Below, in pieces: positions 11,515 to 21,365 of a stretch of DNA of 64,000 nt (within the stretch, counting starts at the first letter, position 1; every line of letters starts with the position of its first letter). The translations under genes and the position numbers were made by a program. The notes beneath the pieces are model-generated. The model was not told the DNA's origin. It ran no database searches and saw only the letters and a program-made list of their open reading frames with translations. The stretch covers positions 537,437,383 to 537,501,382 of the forward strand of contig NC_064621.1 of NCBI RefSeq assembly GCF_023898315.1. The letters run 5' to 3'. Source of the DNA: Schistocerca nitens. Lineage: Eukaryota > Arthropoda > Insecta > Orthoptera > Acrididae.

Positions 11515-12716
11515 ACGATTTATTGACACGTAGTCAGCACGGTTTCAGAAAATATCGTTCTTGTGAAACACAACTAACTCTTTAGACTCATGAAGCAATA
11601 AGTGCTATCGACTGGGGATGTCAAATTGATTCCATATTTTTAGATTTCCAGAAGGCTTTCGACACCGTTCCTCACAAGCGTCTTCTAACGAAACTGCGTG
11701 CCTACGGAGTATCGCCTCAGTTGTGCGACTGGATTCGTGATTTCCTGTCAGATAGGTCACAGTTCGTAGTAATAGACGGAAAGTTATCGAGTAAAACAGA
11801 AGTAATATCCGGCGTTCCCCAAGGAAGTGTTATAGGCCCTCTATTGTTCCTTATCTATATTAACGACATAGGAGACAATCTGAGTAGTTCTCTGATTTTG
11901 TTTGCAGATGATGCTGTCATTTACCGTCTTGCAAAGTCATCAGATGATCAAAACGACTTGAAAAATGATTTAGATGAGATATCTGTATGGTGCGAAAAGT
12001 GGCAATTGACCCTGAGTAAGGAAAAGTGTGAAGTTATTCACATGAGTACTAAAAGAAATCAGCTAAATTTCGATTACGCGATAAGTCACACAAATCTGAA
12101 AGCTGTAAATTCAGCTAAATACTTAGGGATTACAACTACAAATAACCTAAATTGGAACGATCACATAGATAATATTGTGGGTAGAGCAAACCAAAGACTA
12201 CGATTCATTGGCAGAACACTGAGAAGGTGAAATAGGTCTATTAAAGAGACTGCTTACACTACGCTTGTCCGCCCTATTCTGGAGTAATGCTGTGCAGTAT
12301 GGGATCCACATCAGGTGGCACTGACGGATGACATTGAAAAAGTACAAAGAGGGGCAGCTCGTTTTGTATTATCGCGAAAAAGGGGAGATAGTGTCACAGA
12401 CATGTTAGGCGAATTGGAGTGGCAATCATTTAAAAAAAGGCGTTTTTAGTTGCGACGGGATCTTCTCATGAAATTTCAATCACAAGTTTTCTCCTCCGAT
12501 TGCGAAAACATTCTGTTGCCACCCACCCACATAGGGAGAAATGCTCATCACGATAAAATAACAGAAATCAGGGCTCGCACAGAAAAATTTAAGTGCTCGT
12601 TTTTCCCGCGTGCCGTTCGAGAGTGGAACGGTAGAGAGACAGCTTGAAGGTGGTTTATGGAACCCTCTGCCAGGCATTTCATTGTGAATAGCAGAGTAAT
12701 CACGTAGACGTAGATC
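11515..12716 (+). mobile_element. 5'-truncated jockey-like LINE
   Basis: Same family as the copy at 6489-8157 but on the plus strand. It starts inside the RT region (LTRSQHGFRKYRS-like sequence with a stop) and runs to a weak GACGTAGATC tail near 12700-12716. It is moderately decayed. Confidence 0.85.
11550..12646 (+). pseudogene. Jockey-like LINE reverse transcriptase, partial
   Basis: Covers the catalytic half of the LINE reverse transcriptase. Visible in order are FLDFQKAFDTVPHKRL near 11640-11690, WIRDFLSDRSQFVVIDGK, VISGVPQGSVIGPLLFLIYI, the active site LFADDAVIYRL with both Asp intact, WCEKWQLTLSKEKCEVIHMS, and KYLGITTTNNLNWNDH. A stop follows LRFIGRTLRR at 12228-12230, and another interrupts the LVRPILE region near 12286. 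The last block (12450-12647) keeps CENILLPPTHIGRNAHHDK and SFFPRAVREWNGRET. The 5' half, including the endonuclease, is missing. It is non-functional. Confidence 0.87.
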
Positions 12717-14330
12717 TGTTGAAAACTTGTAATGTACTACTAATTCGGAATATGTACGCTTTAATAGAGAAACCATTTTTAATATTTACTGCATGTAATA
12801 GTGTATTTATTTATGAATGTATATAACTTATTGTAATTATAATGTAAATATTGTAAATTGTGTACCAACCAAGGAAACTTTACTTCGATAGCAACGACGA
12901 AATAGCAGTAGCTGTGCGTTGTTTATCTTTGCGCATGGAGAATCCCTGTCGCGCTGCGATCAGAGAGGAGGCAGAGCAGCTTGAGTCATGAAGGAGTGCG
13001 GAAGTGCTTGTTGGGCGCTCCCGCAGACGTAGTGTGCTGCTATGATGGCGCCAGTGTAGGCGCACCGACTTGGCTAACCCGCGAGTATTGGGAGCACGTT
13101 AAGAGTGGACAGGCGGGGGAAGCTACAGATCTATTTCCTGTCCCATAATCCTCCGTGGCTCTGGAGTCGACTCGTGGTTCTCAACCAGCAGCAGCAACAG
13201 TAGCACCATAGCATTGTTGTCGGCTACATTCTTCGTCGTTCGCGCAGCTACAACATTGTAAAGCTGTTAACCGACAGAGTATAACTAATGCTGTCCAGGC
13301 ATTACCCAGTGGCATTTCTTTCACAAAGTTTGACTAACTTTCAACGAATAATAACCTGCAATAGTTAAAACTTGTACGGCATCTGTGTTGTTGTCCTCAG
13401 CCATTTTACCAAGCAGGGTACCTTTCCTTTCCAGTAATAACAGAGTGTCGTAAAAATAAGAAAATTGATCGACTACTTACTGCCAGTTTTTTTTTCTTTC
13501 CAAATGACCAGTTTCAGTCTAACTTTGTTGCCTCAGTAAAGGTACATTCTTGTACTGTACGGCAGTGACTTAAAGTAACGAAAAATGTCACTGGAAAAAC
13601 CAATAACTGAAGATACAGCACAAATTAAGTGCGCGCAATTTCATTTTTTCTGTATTTAGGTCATCGAGAGACTTCTACTGGCTTATTACGTACTTATTGT
13701 TCTTATGTTTAACGTAAAATCAGCTGCTCATTTGCTTCAAGTAACTTCAATTCAGTCTTTCAATAATTAAAAGTAAACTGGTTGGTTTTTTCCAAATTTT
13801 ACATTATGATTCGCTGAGGTTACTGAAAGTCATTATTTACGTACGATGTTTCGGTTACAGCCAGTTATTTATTCAACCAGCAACTTTATTTAACTTTACT
13901 TTCAAAATTTAGTATTTCCGGATAAGTTACTGCAAACTCAGTGTTTTCTGATTCATTTATTTTCTCGTGAAGTTTTGTGGAAGAGTGTGACAACCTTCTT
14001 TTATTTGCTTAATTTTCTTTGCCATTAAGTTTCCTAGGATTTTGCATAATCATTGCCCTAGTGGGCTGGCAACCGTTTAATTATTTTTGCTAGTCAGAAT
14101 TTTTTTGTATTGAATATTACATGGCACTCCCCCCGGTGTGGTTCGTGAGCAATTGCAATATATTCTACGATTTAAAAAATTATCGGAATTTAGTATAGCT
14201 TTAGAATAGATTTTTCCTTGAGGAGGGTATGCTGTACCTTTTCCTCCTACTAAGCGGCACTATTTTCCTTCGGTAACGAGTGCCTTACAGGCAGTAAAAT
14301 GTCATTAGGCATACCCGATCACAGTCATTT
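12717..14330. other. No recognised feature
   Basis: About 1.6 kb without a credible frame. A CpG-richer block near 12870-13250 is followed by AT-rich DNA. I found no duplicated ends or boundaries that would define an element. Confidence 0.45.
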
Positions 14331-16451
14331 GTATTGTTGTTGTTGTGGTCTTCAGTCCAGAGATTCGTTGATGCAGCTCTCCATGCTACTCTATCCTGTG
14401 CAATCTTCTTCATCTCTGAGTGACTACTGTAACCTACATCCTTCTGAATCTGCTTACTGTATTCATCTCTTGGTCTACCTCTACGATTTTTACCCTCCGC
14501 CATACTCTCCAATACTAAATTGTTGATCCCTTGATGCCTCAGAATGTGCCCTACCAGTCGGTGCTTTCTTTTATTCAGGCCGTGCCACTATTTCCTATTC
14601 TCCTCAATTCTCTTCAGTACCTCCTGATCTAATCTTCAGCGTTCTTCTGTAGCATCACATTTAGAAAGCTTCTACTCTCTTCTTGTCTAAACTGTTTATT
14701 GTCCATGTTTCACTTCCATACATGCCTACACTCCATACAAATATTTTCAGAAAAGACTTTCTGACACTTAAATCTCTACTAGAAGTTAACAAATTCTCTT
14801 CTTCGGAAACGCTTTACTTGCCATAGCTAGTCTACATCTTATATCCTCTCTACCTTGACCATCATCAGTTATTTTGTTCCCCAAATAGCAAAACTCATCT
14901 ACTACTTTAAGTATCTCATTTCCTAATCTAATCCCCTCAGCATCACCTGACTTCATTCGGCTAGATTCCATTATCCTCGTTTTGCTTTTGATGATGTTCA
15001 TCTTATATCCTCCTGTCAAGACACTATCCATTCCGTTCAACTGTTTTTCCAGGTCCTTTGCTGTCTCTGACAGAATTACGAGAGTTAAAATGTCATCGGC
15101 GAACCTCAAAGTTTTTGTTTCTTCTCCATGGATTTTAATTGTGACTCCGATTTTTTCTTTTGTTTCCTTTACTACTTGCTCAATATATAGATTGAATAAC
15201 ATCGGTGATAGGCTACAACCCTGTCTCACTCCCTTGCAAACCACTGCTTCTCTTTCATGCCTCTAGACTCTTATAACTGCCATCTGGTTTCTGCACAAAT
15301 TGTGAATAGCCTTTCGCTCCCTGAATTTTACCACTGCCACCTTCAGAATTTGAAAGAGAGTGCTCCAGTCAACGTTGTCAAAAGCTTTCTCTAAGTCTAC
15401 AAATGCTAGACACGTAGGTTTGTTTTTCCTTACTCTATCTTCTAAAATAAGTCGTAGGGTCAATACTGCCTCACGTGTTCCACAATCTCTACGGGATACA
15501 AACCGATTTTCCCCGAGTTCCGCTTCTACCAGTTTTTCTACTCGTCTGTAAAGAATTCGCATTAGTATTTTGCAGCTGTGACTTATTAAACTGACACTTC
15601 GGTAATTTTCACACCTGTCGACACTTGCTTTCTTTCGGATTGGAATTATTATATTCTTCTTGAAGTCTGATGGTATTTCGACTGTCTTATACATGCTGCT
15701 TACCAGATGGTGGGGTTTTGTCATGGTTGCCTCACCCAAGGCTATCAGTAGCTCTAATGGAATGTTGTCTATTCCCAGGGCCTTTTTCTTGACTTAGGAC
15801 TTACAGTGCTCTGTCAAATTCTTCACGCAGTTTCATATCTCCCATTTCATCATCTTGTATATCTATGTCCTCTTCCATTTCCATATTATTGCCCTCAAGT
15901 AATCTCCCTTGTATAGACCCTCTATATACTCCTTCCATCTTTCTGCTTTCCCGTCTTTGCTTAGGACTGGTCTTATATCTGAGATCTTGATATTCAGATG
16001 GTTCTCTTTTCTCCAAAGGTCTCTTTAATTCTTCTGTAGGTAGTATTTATCTTACCCCTAGTGACATGCACCTTTTCCTCCTTACATTTGTCCTCTAGCC
16101 CCTGTCAATCTCATTTTTAAGACGACTGTATTCCTTATTGTGTGCTTCATTTTCTGCATTTTTATATTTTCTCTTTCATCTATTAAATTCTCTATCTCTT
16201 CTGTTACCTAGGGATTTCTACTGGCCCTCGTCTTTTTACCTACTTGATCCTCTGCGGTCTTCACTAATTCGTCTCTAAAAGCTACCCATTATCCTTCTAC
16301 TGTATTTATTTCTCCTGTATTTGTCAATCGTTCTTAAATGCTCTGTCTGAAACTCTCGACAATCTCTAGTTCTTTAAGTTTATCCAGGTCCCATCTCTTT
16401 AACTTTCTACCTTTTCGCAGTTTCTGCAGTTTTAATCTAATTCTGTTTTAA
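14331..16451 (-). mobile_element. 5'-truncated RTE-type LINE
   Basis: Reads on the minus strand with its 3' end at about 14331, marked by a (TGT)n/(ACA)n run (TTGTTGTTGTTGTGG on the plus strand). It encodes RT blocks of the RTE/CFDP2-like kind, distinct from the jockey-like LINEs. It abuts a small jockey-like fragment at 16452. It is a different subfamily from the RTE-type copy at 30213-33739 but similar in organisation. Confidence 0.85.
14450..16016 (-). pseudogene. RTE-type LINE reverse transcriptase, partial
   Basis: Remains of an RTE-type polyprotein. The 15263-15739 block shows KKNIIIPIRKKASVDRCENY, RSVSLISHSCKILMRILYRR and AFVDLEKAFDNVDW (first catalytic Asp). The 14786-15244 block shows VRQGCSLSPMLFNLYIEQVV and the active site RFADDILTL with both Asp. 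It then shows YKMNIIKSKTRIM and FCYLGNKITDDGQGREDIRC. A short linker block is at 15801-16016. Separate frames and a lost start mean several breaks. The upstream endonuclease is absent. It is non-functional. Confidence 0.85.
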
Positions 16452-16705
16452 TAGATTATTTTCCGTCAGTTCCTACGATCTGTGACCTCTCTGACACGAA
16501 ATCACAAGTCCAGTCGCACAACTGAGACTATAATCCATAGACACGAAATATGAAGTTGCTTGTGAGATATGGTGTCAAAAGCCTTCTGAAAAACTAAAAA
16601 TATGGAATTAGTTTGACATCTCCTGTCAATACCTCTCATTACTTCGTGAGAGTAAATAGCTAGTTGTGTTTCACAGAAATGAGATATGATTTTGATGTAC
16701 GTTAA
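16452..16705 (-). mobile_element. Small jockey-like LINE fragment
   Basis: Minus-strand frame 16502-16720 contains FCETQLAIYSHEVMRGIDRR followed by SIFLVFQKAFDTISHKQL. This is the RT segment just before the catalytic palm, as in the larger copies. Flanking sequence on the plus strand (GACCTCTCTGACACGAAATC) matches the same LINE. Both sides are truncated. Confidence 0.8.
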
Positions 16706-18194
16706 GTACAGTTCTTGCATTTTCTATCTTTTTGTCTGCGTATACTACGTATGTTTTTTCTGTTTCTGTTCAGTCTTCCAGTGATGATGGCTGTAAAAAC
16801 AGGACAGGTAAAGAATTAAGTTGAATGTGTACAGCCGATGGCTATGAAAATACTATACATAAAACCTTTTGAAGGGTTAAGTGACCTTAATTTTGTTAGT
16901 CACGTGACATCCAATGGATAATCCACGATCGAAGTCATTGTGTTCGCCTGACTGACCCATTCTGCTGTCGCGGCTTCTCTTCGGACAACACAATACTTCC
17001 CGCCTGCTTTTCTATTGGGGAGGGGTGGGGTAGGGGGGGGGGTGGAGGAGTGGCTGCTTCTGGTACCATCTGTTGGTCGTTGGTCAGTTCCCTATTACCT
17101 AAGGTTGTCCGGATATCTCTGAACAGATAGTGCATGTCGACTGGATGACGATGATGTCGAATTTTGTCTTGCTCGATACACAGTAAATCCTAAAAAGTAC
17201 CACGATTACAAACGTTACGGTGCATGCAGAGAACTTCACTATACAACTTGAAGTTACTTAGCGGTATTTCTTGAGAGAGGGTTGCCTAATGTGAAATGTT
17301 CAAGCCTTTCTTTAATTGTGAGTTAAGACAGATGACGATAGTGACTGAAGAGATATCTTGCGCTATGCCCAATATTATGCAGAAGAGCTAAGTGACGAAA
17401 AATAAAATTTATCTTCAAAGTGCTGCGACTTGCTGTCATGCTCAATAATAATTTCACACAAACAAATAATTAGTGCAGTATCCTTCATACAGACAGCACA
17501 AAGCCTTTGTTTTTCACTGTTTACAGCCACGTCATCGTAATGTCTAATTCTCTCTCTGCCTTCTACAGCCTTGTGCCAACAGTATTTCCGTGTTAGGGAC
17601 ACCATTTCTAACTCAACGCTTTGCTTCGTAGTGGCAGTTTGTACTCATGCGTTGAGGTAAAATTTGGTTTACGGCTTTTGGCTGTCAGCCTTTTATTACG
17701 CTCACATATTTATCGTTCTCGGTAACTTTTCTGTCTTGACCAAAAACTGGAAATAATGATGGTCTCTTAGTAGACTCTATTGTTATCGTTAATAATGAGG
17801 ATCAGCCTGGTTAGGAGTACGAAAGGTACGCAGTGATTTCTTCCTGTTGCTAATTCCATCACTATTTTTGTTTAAAACGCTTCACTGGACTTTATTGTTA
17901 CATGGTACGAAGTTAAGATAGAGTATTATGTGAACACTCTTACAGCAATCCATGTTGAAACAGCTTGTGTGGCTAAAGTAAATACTTTACTTTTCCAGCA
18001 TGGAATTAGGTAGCATCGAGTCTTGGAGAAAAAAGAAAGAAAAAAATACTTTGTCTTGAGGGAAATAGAAGATGAAGGTATTTACAGTTCAAATGGACAC
18101 TGTGATACTGATAAGTGGAATTATCTTGTAAGATGCAATCTAATAACTACTTCAGTGATTGTATGAGTTACGGTTTGACATGTGTGAGCCTATA
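16706..18194. other. No recognised feature
   Basis: Includes a G-rich run near 17020-17042. Short frames at 16935-17135 and 17375-17605 lack motifs. Base composition is otherwise AT-rich. Confidence 0.45.
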
Positions 18195-18269
18195 CACTGA
18201 GGTGATAATAAGTCATGGGATACCTACTAATATTGTATCGGACCTCCTTTTTCCAGCGTAGGGTAGCAA

Positions 18270-19059
18270 TGCAACGTGGCATGGACTCAACAAGTCGTTT
18301 GAAGTCCCCTGCAGAAATACTGAGCCGTGCTGCCTCTGTAGCTGCCCACAGCAGTGAAAGTGTTGCAGGTATAGATTTTTTTTGTGCACGAACTGACCTC
18401 TCGACTACGTTCCACAGATGTCCGGTGCGTGGTCAAATCATTTGCTCGGACTGTCCAGAGTGCTCTTGAAACCAATCACAGACAGTTGTGGCCCGTTGAC
18501 GTGGTGCATTGTCATCCATCAAAATTTCATCGCAGTTTGGGAACATGAAGCCCTAGAACGGCTGCAAATGGTCTCCAAGTAGCCGAACATAAACATTTCC
18601 AGTCATTAATCGGTTCAGTCTGACCAGAGGACCCAGTCCATTCCATATAAACACAGCCCACACAATAATGGAGCCACCATCAGCTTGCACAGTGCCTTGT
18701 TGACAACTTGGGTCCATGGCTAGTGGAATCTGTGTCACACTCGAACCCTACTGACAGCTCTTAAAAATTGAAATCGGGACTCATCTGACCACACCACGGT
18801 TTTCCAGTCGTCTAGGGTCCAGCCGATATGGTCACGAGCTCAGGAGAGGCCCTGCAGGCGACGTCGTGCTGTTAGTAAAGGCACTGCCTCGTCCGTCTGC
18901 CGCCATTGCCCATTAATGACAAATTTCACCACACTGTCGTACGTCCCACGTTGATTTCTGCGTTTATTTCACGCAGTGTTGCTTGCCTTTTGGCACTGAC
19001 AACTCTACAAAAACGCACTGCTCTCGGTCGTTAAGTGAAGGCCGTCGGCCACTGTGATG
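18270..19059 (-). pseudogene. Tc1-like transposase relic, main part
   Basis: Catalytic part of the decayed Tc1-like transposase, read right to left. Around 18553-18738 it keeps DPSCQQGTVQADGGSIIVWA and FIWNGLGPLVRLNRLMTGNV, the region between the first and second catalytic Asp. Near 18500 the complement of ATTGTCATCCATCAAAATT marks the former MDDNAP-type second Asp. Stops and frame changes occur throughout, and the N-terminal coding portion continues beyond the inserted element (20405-20600). It cannot be functional. Confidence 0.8.
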
Positions 19060-19061
19060 TA

Positions 19062-20402
19062 CAGGGTTATTACAAATGATTGAAGCGATTTCACAGCTCT
19101 ACAATAACTTTATTATTTGAGATATTTTCACAATGCTTTGCACACACATACAAAAACTCAAAAAGTTTTTTTAGGCATTCACAAATGTTCGATATGTGCC
19201 CCTTTAGTGATTCGGCAGACATCAAGCCGATAATCAAGTTGCTCCCACACTCGGCGCAGCATGTCCCCATCAATGAGTTCGAAAGCATCGTTGATGCGAG
19301 CTCGCAGTTCTGGCACGTTTCTTGGTAGAGGAGGTTTAAACACTGAATCTTTCACATAACCCCACAGAAAGAAATCGCATGGGGTTAAGTCGGGAGAGCG
19401 TGGAGGCCATGACATGAATTGCTGATCATGATCTCCACCACGACCGATCCATCGGTTTTCCAATCTCCTGTTTAAGAAATGCCGAACATCATGATGGAAG
19501 TGCGGTGGAGCACCATCCTGTTGAAAGATGAAGTCGGCGCTGTCGGTCTCCAGTTGTGGCATGAGCCAATTTTCCAGCATGTCCAGATACACGTGTCCTG
19601 TATCGTTTTTTTCGCAGAAGAAAAAGGGGCCGTAAACTTTAAACCGTGAGATTGCACAAAACACGTTAACTTTTGGTGAATTGCGAATTTGCTGAACGAA
19701 TGCGTGAGGATTCTCTAACGCCCAGATACGCACATTGTGTCTGTTCACTTCACCATTAAGAAAAAATGTTGCTTCATCACTGAAAACAAGTTTCGCACTG
19801 AACGCACCCTCTTCCATGAGCTGTTGCAACCGCGCCGAAAATTCAAAGCGTTTGACTTCGTCATCGGGTGTCAGGGCTTGTAGCAATTGTAAACGGTAAG
19901 GCTTCTGCTTTAGCCTTTTCCGTAAGATTTTCCAAACCGTCGGCTGTGGTACGTTTAGCCCCCTGCTTGCTTTATTCGTCGACTTTCGCGGGCTACGCGT
20001 GAAACTTGCCCGCACGCGTTCAACCGTTTCTTCGCTCACTGCAGGCCGACCCGTTGATTTCCCCTTACAGAGGCATCCAGAAGCTTTAAACTGCGCATAC
20101 CATCGCCGAATGGAGTTAGCAGTTGGTGGATCTTTGTTGAACTTCGTCCTGAAGTGTCGTTGCACTGTTATGACTGACTGATATGAGTGCATTTCAAGCA
20201 CGACATACGCTTTCTCGGCTCCTGCCGTCATTTTGTCTCACTGCGCTCTCGAGCGCTCTGGCGGCAGAAACCTGAAGTGCGGCTTCAGCCGAACAAAACT
20301 TTATGAGTTTTTCTACGTATCTGTAGTGTCTCGCGACCATATGTCAATGAATGGAGCTACAGTGAATTTATGAAATCGCTTCACTCATTTGTAATAGCCC
20401 TG
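19062..20402 (-). mobile_element. Whole mariner-like transposon, 1341 bp
   Basis: Bounded by 32-bp inverted repeats with two mismatches (19062-19093 and 20371-20402; both begin CAGGG, share TATTACAAATGA and end GCGATTTCA). It is flanked by TA at 19060-19061 and 20403-20404. It holds one uninterrupted transposase gene on the minus strand. Both ends, the TA duplication and the open frame are intact, so the copy looks recent. It landed in the N-terminal coding part of the older Tc1-like element. Confidence 0.95.
19179..20231 (-). CDS. Mariner-like transposase, apparently intact, long DD46D spacing
   Basis: DDE/D transposase that would bind the 32-bp ends and move the element between TA sites in the nucleus. 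The 350-residue protein is of normal length. Residues 8-100 form the DNA-binding part: a helix-turn-helix with QRHFRTKFNKDPPTANSIRR and WYAQFKASGCLCKGKSTGRP, then PRKSTNKASRGLNVPQPTVW. The catalytic core has D152 (VFSDEATFF), D239 (FQQDGAPPH) and D286 (PRSPDLTPCDFFLWG). I count 46 residues between D239 and D286. Relatives I know as the rosa-like DD41D group have about 41. The five extra residues fall in the GRGGDHDQQFMSW loop. The start at 20231 is the first ATG after the end region and gives the expected N-terminus. No stops or frameshifts are seen. Two other relics of this general kind lie at 48650-49335 and 54183-54613. Confidence 0.93.
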   Translation of the reverse strand: MTAGAEKAYVVLEMHSYQSVITVQRHFRTKFNKDPPTANSIRRWYAQFKASGCLCKGKSTGRPAVSEETVERVRASFTRSPRKSTNKASRGLNVPQPTVWKILRKRLKQKPYRLQLLQALTPDDEVKRFEFSARLQQLMEEGAFSAKLVFSDEATFFLNGEVNRHNVRIWALENPHAFVQQIRNSPKVNVFCAISRFKVYGPFFFCEKNDTGHVYLDMLENWLMPQLETDSADFIFQQDGAPPHFHHDVRHFLNRRLENRWIGRGGDHDQQFMSWPPRSPDLTPCDFFLWGYVKDSVFKPPLPRNVPELRARINDAFELIDGDMLRRVWEQLDYRLDVCRITKGAHIEHL

Positions 20403-20404
20403 TA

Positions 20405-20698
20405 CATGCTGAGAGTTGATGCATGAAATGTGATATTCTCGGCACACTCTTGGCACTGTGGATCTCGGACTATTGAATTCCCTAACGATTTCCGAGCTGG
20501 AATGTCCCATGTTTCTAGATGCAACTACCATTCGCCTTCAGAGTCTACTAATAATCTCGTCGGAAAATTTTCATGTATATCACCAGAGTACAAAAGACAG
20601 CTCCACTATTCTAATGTCCCTTTACACCTTGTGTACGCAATACTACCACCATCTGTATATGTGCATATCGCTGCCCCATAACTTTTGCCACCTCAGTG
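20405..20698 (-). pseudogene. N-terminal coding remnant and right end of the old Tc1-like element
   Basis: Continuation of the interrupted Tc1-like copy. Plus-strand GATCTCGGACTATTGAATTC complements the helix-turn-helix coding of NIPRSTVS-type sequence. The terminal region runs to CACCTCAGTG. Confidence 0.75.
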
Positions 20699-21204
20699 TT
20701 TCCAAGCTTTATATCATGTCTTGAAACAAATAACATTATTCAATTACAAAAGTCGTGAATTTATTAATTAAATCTAATCTATCCATGTCATGTTAACATC
20801 GTTGTAAATTTGGGTAATACTGCCAGCTTAGTGGTAATAATTGATGAATCACAGGAAAATATGGTTCTGTTTTTCCCTATGTTTTAATTCGTTGCCACTT
20901 AAACCCCCGTTTGTTTCCAGTCTCTTCTCTTAATTTATTCTTTATCGTCTAAGAGTATGTACACTGGAGTTTTTCCGCACGCGAGATGCTCAGCTAGATT
21001 ATCGATTATTTCATTGACCGTTACCAGTGTGTGAGTTTTAAGTCATCCGAAATCTATATGCCAGTCGTTCTTTTGTAAAATTCTGCTTTTGCATCGTGTT
21101 TTTCTAGCAGGAAGTTATCGTTTTCAGCTTTCGTAATAAATCCAACGTTATCTTGCTGTCTTTCTACACGAACTCTATCAATATTCATTAGATTGATGAT
21201 TTCC
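20699..21204. other. No recognised feature
   Basis: AT-rich, no frame or repeat boundary seen. Confidence 0.4.
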
Positions 21205-21365
21205 TCGTTCGGTCTCGGAAACTGACATACGGCCGGGAGAGCGGTGTGCTGACAACATGACCCTCCATATCCGCATCCAGTGACGCCTATGAGCTGAAGA
21301 TGACACGGCGGCCGGTCAGTACAGTTGCGATTTCATGGCCTGTACGGAAGGAGTTGTTTTTAGTG
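21205..21365 (+). repeat. 3' fragment of the 5S-rRNA-derived SINE family
   Basis: The blocks CGGAAACTGACATACGGCC, GCGGTGTGCTGAC, CCGCATCCAGTGACGCC, GATGACACGGCGGCCGGTC and TTCATGGCC align in order with the body and 3' end of the SINE at 49919-50210. The 5S-like head is absent, so the copy is 5' truncated. Confidence 0.75.

Larger units (their letters stand above)
18195..20698 (-). mobile_element. Old Tc1-like transposon interrupted by a younger mariner-like element
   Basis: Perfect 10-bp termini CACTGAGGTG (18195-18204) and CACCTCAGTG (20689-20698). TA precedes the left end at 18193-18194, and the right flank is TT instead of TA. The transposase relic reads on the minus strand. Plus-strand traces include GTGGCATGGACTCAAC, the complement of an ESMPRR-like C-terminus. 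A 61-codon frame (18553-18738) reads DPSCQQGTVQADGGSIIVWA. A complete 1341-bp element sits inside at 19062-20402. Confidence 0.9.

Noticed and set aside
12717-14330. Possible long terminal repeat
   Set aside because: I saw no duplicated ends, primer site or coding partner, so no element can be supported.
14331-16705. RTE-type LINE inserted into the jockey-like LINE next to it
   Set aside because: The jockey-like sequence at 16452-16705 does not resume on the other side of 14331, so simple nesting is not shown.
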